Source of the DNA: Cystobacter fuscus DSM 2262
Lineage (GTDB): Bacteria > Myxococcota > Myxococcia > Myxococcales > Myxococcaceae
Direction: 5' to 3'
Length of the DNA: 64,000 bases
Assembly: GCF_000335475.2 (NCBI RefSeq)
Contig: NZ_ANAH02000004.1
Location: 248,001-312,000, forward strand
In this document: in pieces, positions 51,838 to 61,159 of the stretch
How positions within the stretch are numbered: position 1 is the first letter of the stretch
Layout: every line of letters starts with the position of its first letter
Made by a program: the position numbers and the translations under genes
The notes under the pieces: generated by a model
Told to the model about the DNA's origin: nothing
What the model saw: the letters and a program-made list of their open reading frames with translations, nothing else
The model's database searches: none

Positions 51838-53351
51838 TGCGCCGCCTGTTCCTCGCCGTCTCCACCCTGGCGCTGCTCGCCGCGGCGTGCCGCTCGGCGC
51901 CCCAGCCCACGCCCGAGCCCACGCCCTCCACGGCCCCCGGCCCCCAGGCCCCCGCCACGCCCTCCACGGACCCCGAGGCCTTCCGGGATCAACCCCCCAC
52001 CGCCGGCCCCGCGCCCGAGCTGGTGCTGCCCCGCTTCGAGCAGGCGGTGCTGGACAACGGGCTCACCGTGCTGGTGAGCACGCGCAAGGAGCTGCCGCTC
52101 GTGTACGTGGGCACCGCCTTCGCCGCGGGCAGCGCGAGCGACCCCCAGGGCAAGTGGGGACTGGCGGATCTCACCTACAAGATGATGCTGGAGGGGGCGG
52201 CCGGGAAGGACACGCTCGCCCTGGACCAGGCCTTCCAGAACCTGGGCGTGTCGCCCTCGGTGAGCGTCGGCTCGGACGGGGCCATCCTGGGCGTGCGGGT
52301 GCTCCAGCGCAACACCGAGGCGGCGCTGGCGCTCATCACCCAGGTGGTGCGCCAGCCCACGTTCGCGCCCAAGGACTTCGAGCGGCGCCAGAAGCTGCAG
52401 CTGGCCGAGCTGGTGCGCGCCCTGGGCAGTCCGGGCTTCCTCGCGCAGCGCACGTTCCTGGACGTGGTGTTCGGCGCGGCGCACCCCTATGGGCACCCGA
52501 CCAGCGGCCTGCCGGAGACGGTGGGGAGCGTGACGGTGCGCGACGTGAAGGCCTTCTACGAGAAGAACGTGGGCCCGCGCACCACGGCGCTGGTGATGAC
52601 GGGCGACATCACGCTGGAGCAGGCGGTGGCGCTGGCGAAGAAGTCCTTCGGCGACTGGAAGGGCAAGGCGGTGCTGCCCCCGGTGCCGCCCGCGCCCCCC
52701 ACGCCCGCGCGCGGCCAGGTGGTGTTCGTGCCCAAGAAGGGGTTGGATCAGACGATCGTCCTGATGGGCCGGCCGGGCATCGCCGCGGGGCACGGGGACG
52801 AGTCCGCGCTGGACCTGGCCACCACGGTGTTCGGCGGCTTCTTCGGCAGCCGGCTGAACATGAACCTGCGCGAGGACAAGGGGTACAGCTACGGGGCCAA
52901 CTCGGGCTCGGACGCGCGGCTGGGCGTGGGGCCGCTGACGGCGTCCTCGTCGGTGCGCGCGGACGTGACGGGCGCGGCGGTCACCGAGTTCGTCAACGAG
53001 CTCCAGGGCCTGCGCGAGCGCCCCATCACCCCGCGGGAGCTGGAGCCGGCGCGCGAGGGCCTCATCCGCGCGTTCCCCGGCAGCTTCGAGTCGGTGGAGG
53101 GCCTGGGCGCGAGCGCCTCGGAGCTCTTCCTGCGCCGGCGTCCCCTGGACGAGTACGCGCGCACGGTGGCGGGCCTGGAGAAGGCCACGCCCGCCGAGGT
53201 GCAGCGTGTGGCCGAGGCCTACCTGGGCCCGGACGCCATGCAGATCGTCCTGGTGGGAGACCCCGAGGTCATCCAGCAGCAGGTGGAGCCGCTGGGGCTC
53301 GGCAAGCTGGTGGCGCGGGAGCCGGCGAAGGCACCGGCCCCCAAGCCCTGA
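51837..53351 (+). CDS. M16-like lipoprotein, inactive-type subunit
   Basis: A 504-residue lipoprotein with the lipobox LAAAC near residue 18 and a Pro/Thr-rich linker to residue 60. Its M16 fold begins VLDNGLTVLVSTRKELPLVYVG. Where HxxEH is expected it reads KWGLADLTYKMMLEG, so it lacks zinc ligands. AAHPYGHPTSG and the C-terminal GLDQTIVLMGRPG match M16 beta-type subunits. The ATG overlaps the stop of the active subunit (AAGGAG eight bases upstream). It may hold the active partner at the membrane and help bind substrate. Confidence 0.9.
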   Translation: MRRLFLAVSTLALLAAACRSAPQPTPEPTPSTAPGPQAPATPSTDPEAFRDQPPTAGPAPELVLPRFEQAVLDNGLTVLVSTRKELPLVYVGTAFAAGSASDPQGKWGLADLTYKMMLEGAAGKDTLALDQAFQNLGVSPSVSVGSDGAILGVRVLQRNTEAALALITQVVRQPTFAPKDFERRQKLQLAELVRALGSPGFLAQRTFLDVVFGAAHPYGHPTSGLPETVGSVTVRDVKAFYEKNVGPRTTALVMTGDITLEQAVALAKKSFGDWKGKAVLPPVPPAPPTPARGQVVFVPKKGLDQTIVLMGRPGIAAGHGDESALDLATTVFGGFFGSRLNMNLREDKGYSYGANSGSDARLGVGPLTASSSVRADVTGAAVTEFVNELQGLRERPITPRELEPAREGLIRAFPGSFESVEGLGASASELFLRRRPLDEYARTVAGLEKATPAEVQRVAEAYLGPDAMQIVLVGDPEVIQQQVEPLGLGKLVAREPAKAPAPKP

Positions 53352-53354
53352 CGC

Positions 53355-53648
53355 TCAGCGCGCGTCCGCCTCGTCTTCCTCGGACTCGGTGCGGACGTGG
53401 CGCCGGCGGAGTTCCTCGTCGGCCTCGGAGATGGGGGTGCGGATGTCGGAGAGATCCTGCTCCCCGTCGCCGTCGAGGAAGAACTTCTGCTCTTGCGAGT
53501 CATGGGTGGAGTCGGCGGCGTAGAGGGGCCGGGTGTCATCGGCCTCCAGGCCCCGCTCCACGCGATCCTTGGCGAAGAGAGGCTTGTTGCTCGGGTTCTC
53601 GTGCGGGTGCACGGGGCTGTACTTCCTCGGCTTCTCGTTGCCGGCCAT
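53355..53648 (-). CDS. Hypothetical acidic protein
   Basis: A 97-residue hydrophilic, probably disordered protein with GAGGAG before the ATG. It contains KYSPVHPHENPSNKPLF near the N-terminus and a very acidic C-terminal half (FFLDGDGEQDLSDIRTPISEADEEL). No signal, no cysteine, no known motif. It converges on the M16 lipoprotein gene with only three bases between stops. Confidence 0.62.
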   Translation of the reverse strand: MAGNEKPRKYSPVHPHENPSNKPLFAKDRVERGLEADDTRPLYAADSTHDSQEQKFFLDGDGEQDLSDIRTPISEADEELRRRHVRTESEEDEADAR

Positions 53649-53800
53649 GGGAAGGCTCCTCGGATGCGGACGCGCGGGGTTGCGCGCATCCGTCAATGTG
53701 GGGCGGACCCTCGCCCCACGGCTACCCGGAGCCGGAAGAGGGCCCGCCCGTCCGCCCGCTTCTGGAGCACGGCGGGCGCGAGGCCTCCCGCGAGCAGCGC

Positions 53801-54550
53801 TCAGGCCGAGCGGAACTCGGCGGCGTACCCGAGCAGCCGGCGAATGGCCTGCTCATGGTCTCCCTGACAAGCGGCGAGGAAGGGCTGGGCCCACTCCTGT
53901 CCCACGGGCACGCCCTTCTCGTCCTGGAGCCAGCGCTCGAACCGGACGTACTCCTCGTCCCGGGCCCCCACGAGTCCGAGGCACAGGCGGTAGCCCGCGA
54001 TGAGGCCTTCCATGCGCCGCACCGTGATGGGGCCAATGAACATGAACAACCGCCCTACGCTGTCGCCGATCCTCTGACGGATCTCCATGAGGAAATCCAA
54101 GGTGGTCGCGGGCATCCGCGCGGGCGTCAGGCGAGGCGTGCTGGTGGCGAGTTGATCGCACTCCGGATCGTTCCAGGGAAGCGCGGCCAGCGCCTCGGGG
54201 GAGAGCGCCCGGAACTCCGCGACGTAGTCCAGGAACTTGCGCAGCGCGCGCGTCTGATCTCCGCCGCATTCGCTCAGATAGACAGACTCCCACCCCTCCG
54301 CCGGCCACGCGCGTTTGATGTCACGGAACCAGGTGCCGAACAGCAGGTCCGGCCCCTCGTCTACATCCATTGAATGAAGACACGCTCCGTAACCACCTCT
54401 GAAGCAGTTCACCCAATCGACATCGGGCATCCCGATGTACCGGTAGGGACCCACCAGGCGCGCTTCCATGTCCTCACGGATGCGCAGCAGCAGTTCCAGC
54501 AGAGGCACCGCGGGCTTCAATCCCGTGGGAGAAGAAGTGGATGGATTCAT
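53801..54550 (-). CDS. Two-domain immunity-like protein, copy 2
   Basis: A 249-residue soluble protein highly similar to that at 55002-55754. It is an internal duplication: residues about 35-115 (PYRYIGMPDVDWVNCFRGGY, GGDQTRALRKFLDYVAEFRAL) and 168-249 (LFMFIGPITVRRMEGLIAGYRL, QGDHEQAIRRLLGYAAEFRSA) share a GY..CL, W, GD..QAIR and AEFR pattern. Its ATG overlaps the last codon of a decayed papain-fold toxin gene upstream. By position it is the immunity partner of that toxin. It has kept its reading frame while the toxin has not. Confidence 0.72.
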   Translation of the reverse strand: MNPSTSSPTGLKPAVPLLELLLRIREDMEARLVGPYRYIGMPDVDWVNCFRGGYGACLHSMDVDEGPDLLFGTWFRDIKRAWPAEGWESVYLSECGGDQTRALRKFLDYVAEFRALSPEALAALPWNDPECDQLATSTPRLTPARMPATTLDFLMEIRQRIGDSVGRLFMFIGPITVRRMEGLIAGYRLCLGLVGARDEEYVRFERWLQDEKGVPVGQEWAQPFLAACQGDHEQAIRRLLGYAAEFRSA

Positions 54551-54988
54551 GGCACCCTCGCTGCGGTCTCGACGACCTTCTCGGTAACGGCCGAGTGCGT
54601 CCCCAACCGACTCAAATACTCCGCCCAGGGCATTCCGGAGGCACCCGTATAGGCGTCATAGGCGCGGCCCTGCATCCGGACCAACACGTGGTAGCCCGTG
54701 TGGCTGATACTCGCTTCCTTTCCGTTCGCCAGCTTGAACATCATGTATCCGAGCCTGTCTCGATTGTCGGTCGTCAGCTGCACGAACTCGGGCTTGCCGC
54801 CCAACTGGGTAGTAGTCGATGGCCTCCGTCACCTGGCCGCGCGCCAGCAGGCTGAAGGTGTGGGCGCGCAGGGAGTCGGCCGCCAGCACCTGCGTGGCCA
54901 CCACCTCGGCAACAGGAGCCGCCGCGCCCGCCGTCCCGCAGAGGCCCACCAGCAGGAACAGGGCCAGACAGCCACGCAGGAAGTTCAT
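54547..54988 (-). pseudogene. Decayed papain-fold toxin, copy 2
   Basis: The gene starts with the same signal sequence as the intact copy (MNFLRGCLALFLLVGL) and runs to AIDY, where about 122 bases present in the intact copy are missing. The frame then shifts, and the remainder (LGGKPEFVQLTTDN, HTGYHVLVRMQGRAYDAYTG, MPWAEYLSRL) continues in another frame to the end. The lost segment contains the catalytic cysteine. Immunity gene follows with ATGA overlap. Confidence 0.82.
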
Positions 54989-55001
54989 GGAAATGGAGCG
55001 C

Positions 55002-55754
55002 TCAGGCCGAGCGGAACTCGGCGGCGAAGCCGAGCAGTCGGCGAATGGCCTGCTCATGGTCTCCCTGACAAGCGGCGAGGAAGGGCTGGGCCCACTCCTG
55101 GCCCGTGGGCACGCCCTTCTCGTCCTGGAGCCAGCGCTCGAAGCGCACGTACTCCTCGTCCCGCGCCCCCACGAGGCCAAGGCACAGGCGGTAACCGGCG
55201 ATGAAGCCCTCCATGCGCCGCACCGTGATGGGGCCGATGAACAGCCCCAACCGTCCCTCGGTGTCGCCAATCTCCCGGCGGATCTCCAGGAGGAGGTCCA
55301 ACGTGGTTGATGAGGGCATCCGCGTGGGCGTCAGACGGGGCGTACTGGTGGCGAGTTGCGTGAGCTTCGGATCGTGCCAGGGAAGTGAAGCCAGGGTCTC
55401 AGGGGAGAGCGAGCGGAACTCCGCGACATAATCCAGGTACTTGCGCAGCGCGCGCGTCTGATCGCCGCCACATTCGCGCAGGTAGGCGGTCTCCCAACCC
55501 TCTCCCGGCCATGCATGTTTGATGTCACGCAACCAGGTACCGAACAACAGGTCCGGCCCCTCGTCCACGCCGAGGGAGCGTATGCACTCACTGTAACCAT
55601 TATCGAAACAGTTCACCCAGTCGACATCGGGCATGCCGATGTACCGATAGGGGCCGGTGGGACGCACCTCCATGTCCTGACGGATGCGCAGCAGCACATC
55701 CAGCGAGGGCACCACGGGTTTGAGCCCGGTGGAGGAGGCAGATGACTCACTCAT
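55002..55754 (-). CDS. Two-domain immunity-like protein, copy 1
   Basis: A 250-residue soluble protein, over 80% identical to copy 2 by eye and with the same internal duplication (PYRYIGMPDVDWVNCFDNGY in the first half, GLFIGPITVRRMEGFIAGYRL in the second; each ends AEFR). The ATG overlaps the stop of the intact papain-fold toxin gene (ATGA), a tight toxin-immunity coupling. I do not recognise a named family. The role as inhibitor is inferred from pairing and from retention next to the broken toxin. Confidence 0.74.
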   Translation of the reverse strand: MSESSASSTGLKPVVPSLDVLLRIRQDMEVRPTGPYRYIGMPDVDWVNCFDNGYSECIRSLGVDEGPDLLFGTWLRDIKHAWPGEGWETAYLRECGGDQTRALRKYLDYVAEFRSLSPETLASLPWHDPKLTQLATSTPRLTPTRMPSSTTLDLLLEIRREIGDTEGRLGLFIGPITVRRMEGFIAGYRLCLGLVGARDEEYVRFERWLQDEKGVPTGQEWAQPFLAACQGDHEQAIRRLLGFAAEFRSA

Positions 55755-56314
55755 GGTACCCCCACCACGGTCTCGATGACCTCCTCGGCGATCTCCGAGC
55801 GCGCTCCCAACCTGCGCATGTACTCCGCCCAGGGCATTCCGGCAGCGCCCGTATAGGCGTCATAGGCACGGCCCTGCATCCGTACCAGGACGTGATAGCC
55901 ATTGCGGGACAGGTTCACATCCTGGCCGTTCATCAATTTGAACGTGATGTAGGGAACCTTCTCCCGGGGCTGGGTCGTCAGTTGCACGAGCTCGGGCTTG
56001 CCGCCCAACTGGGTGAAGGCCGTGTGGATGTTCTGGGCAACGCTTTGGCACGCGCCCGCCACCTGCTTGCCCGCCTCGAACGACGTGCGCATCGCCAACA
56101 ACCAGGCCGGTGCATCCTTGCCCGTGGTCAGCACCCAGTAGTCGATGGCCTCCGTCACCTGACCGCGCGCCAGCAGGCTGAAGGTGTGGGCGCGCAGCGA
56201 GTCGGCCGCCAGCACCTGCGTGGCCACCACCTCGGCAACAGGAGCCGCCGCCCTCGCCGTCCCGGAGAGGCCCACCAGCAGGAACATGGCCAGACAGCCA
56301 CGCAGGAAGTTCAT
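55751..56314 (-). CDS. Secreted papain-fold toxin candidate
   Basis: A 187-residue exported protein with a Sec signal peptide (residues 1-23, ending ARA). After a helical region (VLAADSLRAHTFSLLARGQV) the C-terminal domain has C89 in AGACQSVAQNIHTAF, H141 in NGYHVLVRMQG and D152 in GRAYDAYTG. This Cys-His-Asp order and the YHVxVxxxGRxYDxxTG strand pair match papain-fold toxin domains of polymorphic toxin systems. It overlaps its immunity gene by four bases. Target and peptidase or deamidase chemistry are unknown. A second, broken copy lies downstream. Confidence 0.72.
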   Translation of the reverse strand: MNFLRGCLAMFLLVGLSGTARAAAPVAEVVATQVLAADSLRAHTFSLLARGQVTEAIDYWVLTTGKDAPAWLLAMRTSFEAGKQVAGACQSVAQNIHTAFTQLGGKPELVQLTTQPREKVPYITFKLMNGQDVNLSRNGYHVLVRMQGRAYDAYTGAAGMPWAEYMRRLGARSEIAEEVIETVVGVP

Positions 56315-56474
56315 GGAAATCCAGGTTACTCCCAGTAAAACTGTAATTCAAGAACCCGACACACCTCGTACGTCACACCCCTCCCACCAGGATGGAAAAG
56401 TCAGGTGACACCGAGGGCCCCGCTGACTCCGGGTACGTGGCCTGAGCCCCTTCCAGCGGGTATAGGGACCGCCC

Positions 56475-57299
56475 ATGAAAGCCCCCCCGCACGGCCCTCC
56501 CTTCGCCAGCTCCACCACCTGGAACGCGCTCGGAGCGGGGCGCTATGCCGGCCGCGTGCTTCCCCACTGGTTCCAGGGACGCGGCTCCTACGGCGGACTG
56601 CTGGGCGGCGCGCTCCTGCGCTCGATGATGCGCGAGCTGAACGAGCCCGAGCGCATGCCGCGCTCGTTCACCGCGCACTTCTGCGCCCCCGTCACCGAGC
56701 AGGACGCGCTCATCACCGTGCGCCTGGAGCGCGCTGGACGTCAGGTCTCGCACCTGTCCGCGCGGCTGGAGCAGGCGGGGCAGGTGGCGTGCCTGGCGAG
56801 CGCCACCTTCGCCACCTCGCGCGACACGCCGCTCGTGTTCACCGAGGCGCGCCCACCCCAGGTGCCCACGCCCCACGCGCTGCCCTCGGCGTCCACCGAG
56901 GCGATGCCCGCCTTCTGCGCCCAATTCGACTACCGCTGGTGCGTGGGCGCGCTCCCCTCCTCCGCGGCCTCCGAGGCGCGGCTGGGCGGGTGGATCCGCC
57001 CGCGCGTGGCCGAGCCGCTCGACGCGCCGCTCGTGGTGGGCCTGCTGGATGCCTATCCCCCGGCGGCGTTCGCCCGCGTGGACGGCCCCGTGCTGGGCGC
57101 CACCATGGACTACACGGTGCACTTCTACGCCCCCCTGCCGCTCGCCTCCGCCTCGCCCGAGTCCTTCTACCTGCGCGCGGGCCAGTCCCGGCACGCCGCC
57201 CTGGGGTACGCGGACGAGCTCGCCGACCTGTGGAGCGAGGACGGCCAGCTGCTCGCCCAGCTGCGGCAGATGGCGGCCATCTTCCCCCAGACACGCTGA
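56475..57299 (+). CDS. Acyl-CoA thioesterase-like double hotdog protein
   Basis: A 274-residue soluble protein with two hotdog units. The first has HWFQGRGSYGGLLGGALLRSMM, FTAHFCAPV and a strand LITVRLERAGRQVSHLSARL; the second covers residues 175-270 with VVGLLDAYPPAAF and MDYTVHFYAPLP. This is the layout of TesB-like/thioesterase superfamily proteins (4HBT_3 type), which hydrolyse acyl-CoA. Catalytic residues cannot be assigned with certainty. Length matches. Single gene. Confidence 0.8.
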   Translation: MKAPPHGPPFASSTTWNALGAGRYAGRVLPHWFQGRGSYGGLLGGALLRSMMRELNEPERMPRSFTAHFCAPVTEQDALITVRLERAGRQVSHLSARLEQAGQVACLASATFATSRDTPLVFTEARPPQVPTPHALPSASTEAMPAFCAQFDYRWCVGALPSSAASEARLGGWIRPRVAEPLDAPLVVGLLDAYPPAAFARVDGPVLGATMDYTVHFYAPLPLASASPESFYLRAGQSRHAALGYADELADLWSEDGQLLAQLRQMAAIFPQTR

Positions 57300-57419
57300 G
57301 CGGCACGCTCGCGCCAGAGGTGACTTCCTCTCGCGGCGGGGCTCGGGTAGTTTGCGCCGCCCGGCGTGCCGTGCCCCGCGCGAGGCCCGCCGCGACTACC
57401 CCCCCGAGGTTCCCCACAC

Positions 57420-57920
57420 ATGGCAAGGATTTCCCAGGATCAGACCCAGGAGCGCCGCGCGTTCCTGCTCGAACTCTTCCGCTCCCAGCCCGACATCAGC
57501 CGCAACGAGGCGATGGAGACGTACAAGGACCGCTTCGGCGCCTCGCTCAACGCCAAGACGTTCAACGAGCTGCGCGAGCAGGCGCTGAGCGAGACGGAGG
57601 CCCGCGCCGACCGCGCCGAGGACACCCAGACGGACGCCGACGACGCCGACGACACCGACGCTCCCGCCGAGGAGCCCACGGCGGCGCCGCTGCGCGTGGT
57701 GCCCACCGTCGAGTCCGCCGCCACCAGCGCGGCTCCCGCGGCCAAGAAGCCCAAGCCCGGCAAGGGCCCGGGCGCGAAGAACGTGTTCGTGGACGCCACG
57801 CAGGAGCAGCTGCAGTTCCTCGAGCGCGTGGTGCACCAGCTCCAGGAGGCCGGGGCGAGCAACATCCGCATCGACCACGGCACCGAGCGCTGGATGGTGC
57901 TCACCGTGGAAGCGAAGTAG
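57420..57920 (+). CDS. Hypothetical protein with acidic/alanine-rich linker
   Basis: A 166-residue soluble protein. The N-terminal 60 residues (RAFLLELFRSQPDISRNEAMETY, FNELREQAL) are helical and look like a small DNA-binding or helix-turn-helix fold. A long Asp/Ala-rich linker follows (about 65-115), then a basic stretch KKPKPGKGPGAKN and a C-terminal domain (VDATQEQLQFLERVVHQLQ, then RIDHGTERWMVLTVE). No membrane segment. I do not know the family; a nucleoid or regulatory role is possible. Confidence 0.65.
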   Translation: MARISQDQTQERRAFLLELFRSQPDISRNEAMETYKDRFGASLNAKTFNELREQALSETEARADRAEDTQTDADDADDTDAPAEEPTAAPLRVVPTVESAATSAAPAAKKPKPGKGPGAKNVFVDATQEQLQFLERVVHQLQEAGASNIRIDHGTERWMVLTVEAK

Positions 57921-57983
57921 GAAGCGAAGGAGACGGACGCCGTCCTCCCGCCCGCCCGCGCGGTCTCCCCCGCGCGGGCGGCC

Positions 57984-59303
57984 TCAGAAGTCGTTGCCCT
58001 CCAGGTGCAGCGCGGGCGCCGGGCGGTGCGCCGGGTCCACCACGCACGGGGCCTCGGTGGCCTCGAAGGCGCGCGGGCGCAACAGCCGCAGGGTGAGCAC
58101 GAGCGCGAGGAACAACAGCGCGCAGGCGCCGGTGACGAGGCGCACACCCCACCGGTCGGCCAACAGGCCCTGCAACCACACTCCCCCGGCGTACCCCACG
58201 GCGATCATCATGCTGTAGAGGCTGCTGATGCGGCCCTGGAGCTCGCGCGGCACGCGCAGCTGGCACGTGGTGTTGATGCAGGTGAGCGTGGCCATGTAGA
58301 GCGCGCCCAGGCCCACGATGGCGAGCGCCGCGGCGTGCAGCGTGGGCGTCATCCAGTACACCGCCGCCATGGGCCCGAGCAGGATGAGACTCGCCTCGAG
58401 CAGGCGCCGGCGCCCCAGCCGCTCCATGAGGGGCCCGAGCAGCATCGCCGCGAGCACCGCGCCCACGCCCTGCATGGTGACGAGCAGCGAGGTGGCCGCC
58501 GCCCCCTGCTGGAAGACGCGGATGGCGAACACCGGCACCAGCCCGATGAAGGGCGCCACGAGCGCCGACACCAGCAGCGCGCCCAGCATGGCCAGGCGGA
58601 TGCCCGCGTCGTCCCGGGCCACCTGGGCGCCGCGCTGGATGCCGGACCACAGGGGCTCGTGCCGCCGCGCCCCCGTGCGCTCCGAGGGCCGCACGTGCCA
58701 GAGCGCCACGAGCACCGCCACGAAGGACAGCGTGTTGACGGCCAGCGCCCAGGCAATCCCCCCCGCGGCGAGCACGCCCGCGGCGATCGCCGGGCCCATG
58801 ATGCGCCCGAGGTTGTACTGCGCCGAGTTGAGGCTCACCGCGCTCGACAGATCCTCCGGCGGCACCGACTGGGAGATGAGCGCGGAGAAGGCCGGGTTGA
58901 TGAGGCTGTTGGTGCACCCGTTGAGCAGCGACAGCACGGCCACCGCGGGCACGGTGAGCCGGCCGGTGAGCGCGAGCACCGTGAGCACCAGCGCCAGCAG
59001 CGCCTGCACGAGCGTGCCCGCGGCGACCCACTTGCGCCGATCGAACCGGTCCGCGAGCGCCCCTCCCACCGGGGACAGCACCACCGCGGGCAGGAAGGTC
59101 AGGGCGGCGATGCCTCCGGTGGCCTCGGCACGGCCCGTCACCGTGGTGACGAAGACGCCCAGTGCGAGCGTCTCCATCCACGTGCCGATGTTGGAGATGA
59201 GCGTTCCCCACCACACGTGGACGAAATCCCGATGCCCGAAGGCCCGGAGCGATGAATAGCGAGACAAATGAAGGGCGCGCACGGCCCTCCCTTTGTATCG
59301 CAT
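57984..59303 (-). CDS. MFS transporter
   Basis: A 439-residue membrane protein with 11-12 hydrophobic segments. FGHRDFVHVWWGTLISNIGTWMETLALG, then PVGGALADRFDRRK (the MFS loop 2-3 motif), SLLNGCTNSLINPAF and LNSAQYNLGRIMGP match the MFS_3/EntS-like group of exporters. The start at 59303 has GAGGGC upstream; the 21-residue extension is not needed. The C-terminal tail is hydrophilic. Substrate unknown; some relatives export siderophores or drugs. Confidence 0.87.
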   Translation of the reverse strand: MRYKGRAVRALHLSRYSSLRAFGHRDFVHVWWGTLISNIGTWMETLALGVFVTTVTGRAEATGGIAALTFLPAVVLSPVGGALADRFDRRKWVAAGTLVQALLALVLTVLALTGRLTVPAVAVLSLLNGCTNSLINPAFSALISQSVPPEDLSSAVSLNSAQYNLGRIMGPAIAAGVLAAGGIAWALAVNTLSFVAVLVALWHVRPSERTGARRHEPLWSGIQRGAQVARDDAGIRLAMLGALLVSALVAPFIGLVPVFAIRVFQQGAAATSLLVTMQGVGAVLAAMLLGPLMERLGRRRLLEASLILLGPMAAVYWMTPTLHAAALAIVGLGALYMATLTCINTTCQLRVPRELQGRISSLYSMMIAVGYAGGVWLQGLLADRWGVRLVTGACALLFLALVLTLRLLRPRAFEATEAPCVVDPAHRPAPALHLEGNDF

Positions 59304-59450
59304 CTGCCCTCGCCTGGCAGGCCCCCCCCCTCCCGGATGACAGCCAATGCACGCTCGCTTCTCCACCCGCGAGCGTCAGGCCTTTCTTTTCAATCCCAGC
59401 ACATTCGTCGGAGGTCCAATCGCTTGCGCCGCGAACCGTTGGAGCACGGA

Positions 59451-61043
59451 TTACTTCACTTCACGCGAAGCGGAGACCTTGCGGGGAGTGATGCGGCCGT
59501 CGGGGGAGACCTGGGCGCCGGTGGTGGGGAAGTCCTCGCCGGTGAGGCGGCGCACGAGCGGGAGCACCTCGCCGGCGGGGTCCGGCTGGGGGATGCCGCG
59601 GCCCTCCTGGCGCGTGGGCAACAGGCGCCCGGAGAGGAAGCGGCCCTGGGCGTCGAGCTCCACGTCGGCGATCATCCCCAGGCCCTGGGGCCCCTTGAGG
59701 TTGAAGGAGCCGTAGGTGGCGAAGTTGCCCAGGGAGTAGAGGATGAGCTTGTCCTTGTAGAACTCGAGCGCGCGCACGACGTGGGGGCCATGGCCGATGA
59801 CGAGGTCGGCGCCCGCGTCGATGACGGCGTGGGTGAAGGCGCGCAGGTCGCCCCGGTTCTCGCCGTAGAACATCTCGGTGCCCTGGGGGATGTTGAGCGC
59901 CTTGCCCCCTTCGGCGCCGCCATGGAAGGAGACGAGCACCAGGTCATGCGCGGCCTTGACCTGGCGCACCAGGGCGGCGGCGGTGGCGTGGTTGTTGACG
60001 TGGTTGCAGTTGGGCGAGGTGTGGAAGGCCACCATGCCCACGCGCAGGCCGTTCTTCTCCACGGTGGCGACGGTGCCCGCGGGGCCGCTCCAGGCGATGC
60101 CGAGGGAATCGAGCGTGGCCTCGGTCTCGCGGCGGCACAGCTCGCCGAAGTCACCCGAGTGGTTGTTGGCGGTGGAGGCCAGGTCCACGCCCGCGTCCTT
60201 GAGGTAGCGGCCATAGTGCGTGGGCGAGCGGAAGGCGTAGCAGTTGCCCCCGCGGCGGCACTTCTGCGTCTCGCCGTGGTCGCACAGGGGGCCCTCGAGG
60301 TTGATGAAGGTGAGGTCCGCGTCGCGCAACAGCGGCGCCACGGTGGCGAGGCTCGCGGCGCCATCGTCCGGGGGCAGGAGGCCCTCGGGGAAGGAGGTGC
60401 CGAGCATCACGTCGCCCACGGCGCGGATGCGCAGGCGGGCGTCGGCGGGAGGCGGGGGGCGCGGGGCCGGGGGAGCCGCGGGCTGGGCGAGCTGCCGCTG
60501 GAGGGCCGTCTGGCCCCGGGCCTGGGTGAGGGCGTCCTCGAGGTCCGGGTGGGCGGGATCCAACCGCTGCACCACGCTCCACGCGGCGAGCGCCTCCTGC
60601 CAGCGGTTGAGCAGCGAATACGCCCAGCCGAGCTCCCACTGACAGTCCACGCGCTCGGGGGCGGCGCGGGCGCAGGCGGAGAAGGCCTCGAGGGCGGCGG
60701 GGGCGTCCTTGGCCTTGAGGGCCTCGACGCCCCGGGCGTAGAGCGCGTCCACCTCGGCGGCGGTGGTGGCCAGGGGAGGAGTGCCCACCGGCGTGGAAGC
60801 GGACGCGGGGGGCGCGGGCGGCGCCTCGGGGGCGGGGGGAGGAGCCTCGGGAGCCGGGGCGGGAGGCGCGGGCGGAGCCGGCGGCGTCGGAGGCACGTTG
60901 GCCTCGGGGGGAACCGACGGGGCGTCGGAGATGGGACGGCGGATGGGCTCGGCGGTGGAGGCGCGCCAGTTGGCGCAGCCTCCGAGGGAGGAGAGCGCGA
61001 GCACGGAGAACAGGAGGGAGCGAGAGCGCATGCGGGCGCGCAT
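59451..61043 (-). CDS. CapA family lipoprotein with TPR region
   Basis: A 530-residue lipoprotein (lipobox SLGGC near residue 23). A Pro/Ala-rich linker spans about 35-90, and a helical TPR-like region (residues 100-180, LYARGVEALKAKDAPAALEAF, WQEALAAWSVVQRLDP) follows. The CapA/PgsA metallophosphatase-like domain has GDVMLGTSFPEG, FINLEGPLCD, STANNHSGDFG, VSFHGGAEGG, VIGHGPHVVRALEFY and ILYSLGNFATYG. Related proteins take part in polyglutamate capsule or cell-envelope synthesis; the function here is unknown. Confidence 0.88.
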   Translation of the reverse strand: MRARMRSRSLLFSVLALSSLGGCANWRASTAEPIRRPISDAPSVPPEANVPPTPPAPPAPPAPAPEAPPPAPEAPPAPPASASTPVGTPPLATTAAEVDALYARGVEALKAKDAPAALEAFSACARAAPERVDCQWELGWAYSLLNRWQEALAAWSVVQRLDPAHPDLEDALTQARGQTALQRQLAQPAAPPAPRPPPPADARLRIRAVGDVMLGTSFPEGLLPPDDGAASLATVAPLLRDADLTFINLEGPLCDHGETQKCRRGGNCYAFRSPTHYGRYLKDAGVDLASTANNHSGDFGELCRRETEATLDSLGIAWSGPAGTVATVEKNGLRVGMVAFHTSPNCNHVNNHATAAALVRQVKAAHDLVLVSFHGGAEGGKALNIPQGTEMFYGENRGDLRAFTHAVIDAGADLVIGHGPHVVRALEFYKDKLILYSLGNFATYGSFNLKGPQGLGMIADVELDAQGRFLSGRLLPTRQEGRGIPQPDPAGEVLPLVRRLTGEDFPTTGAQVSPDGRITPRKVSASREVK

Positions 61044-61159
61044 CTTACGGGGGGAGAGGGCGGAGAAGGGGAGCGTCCCGCGGGGGCGGGGCGTGCTCGA
61101 CGGAAGAGCGGCCGGGCGGAGGACGGGCCCGGGGGCGGAGGGCCTATAGTGCGCGCTTC

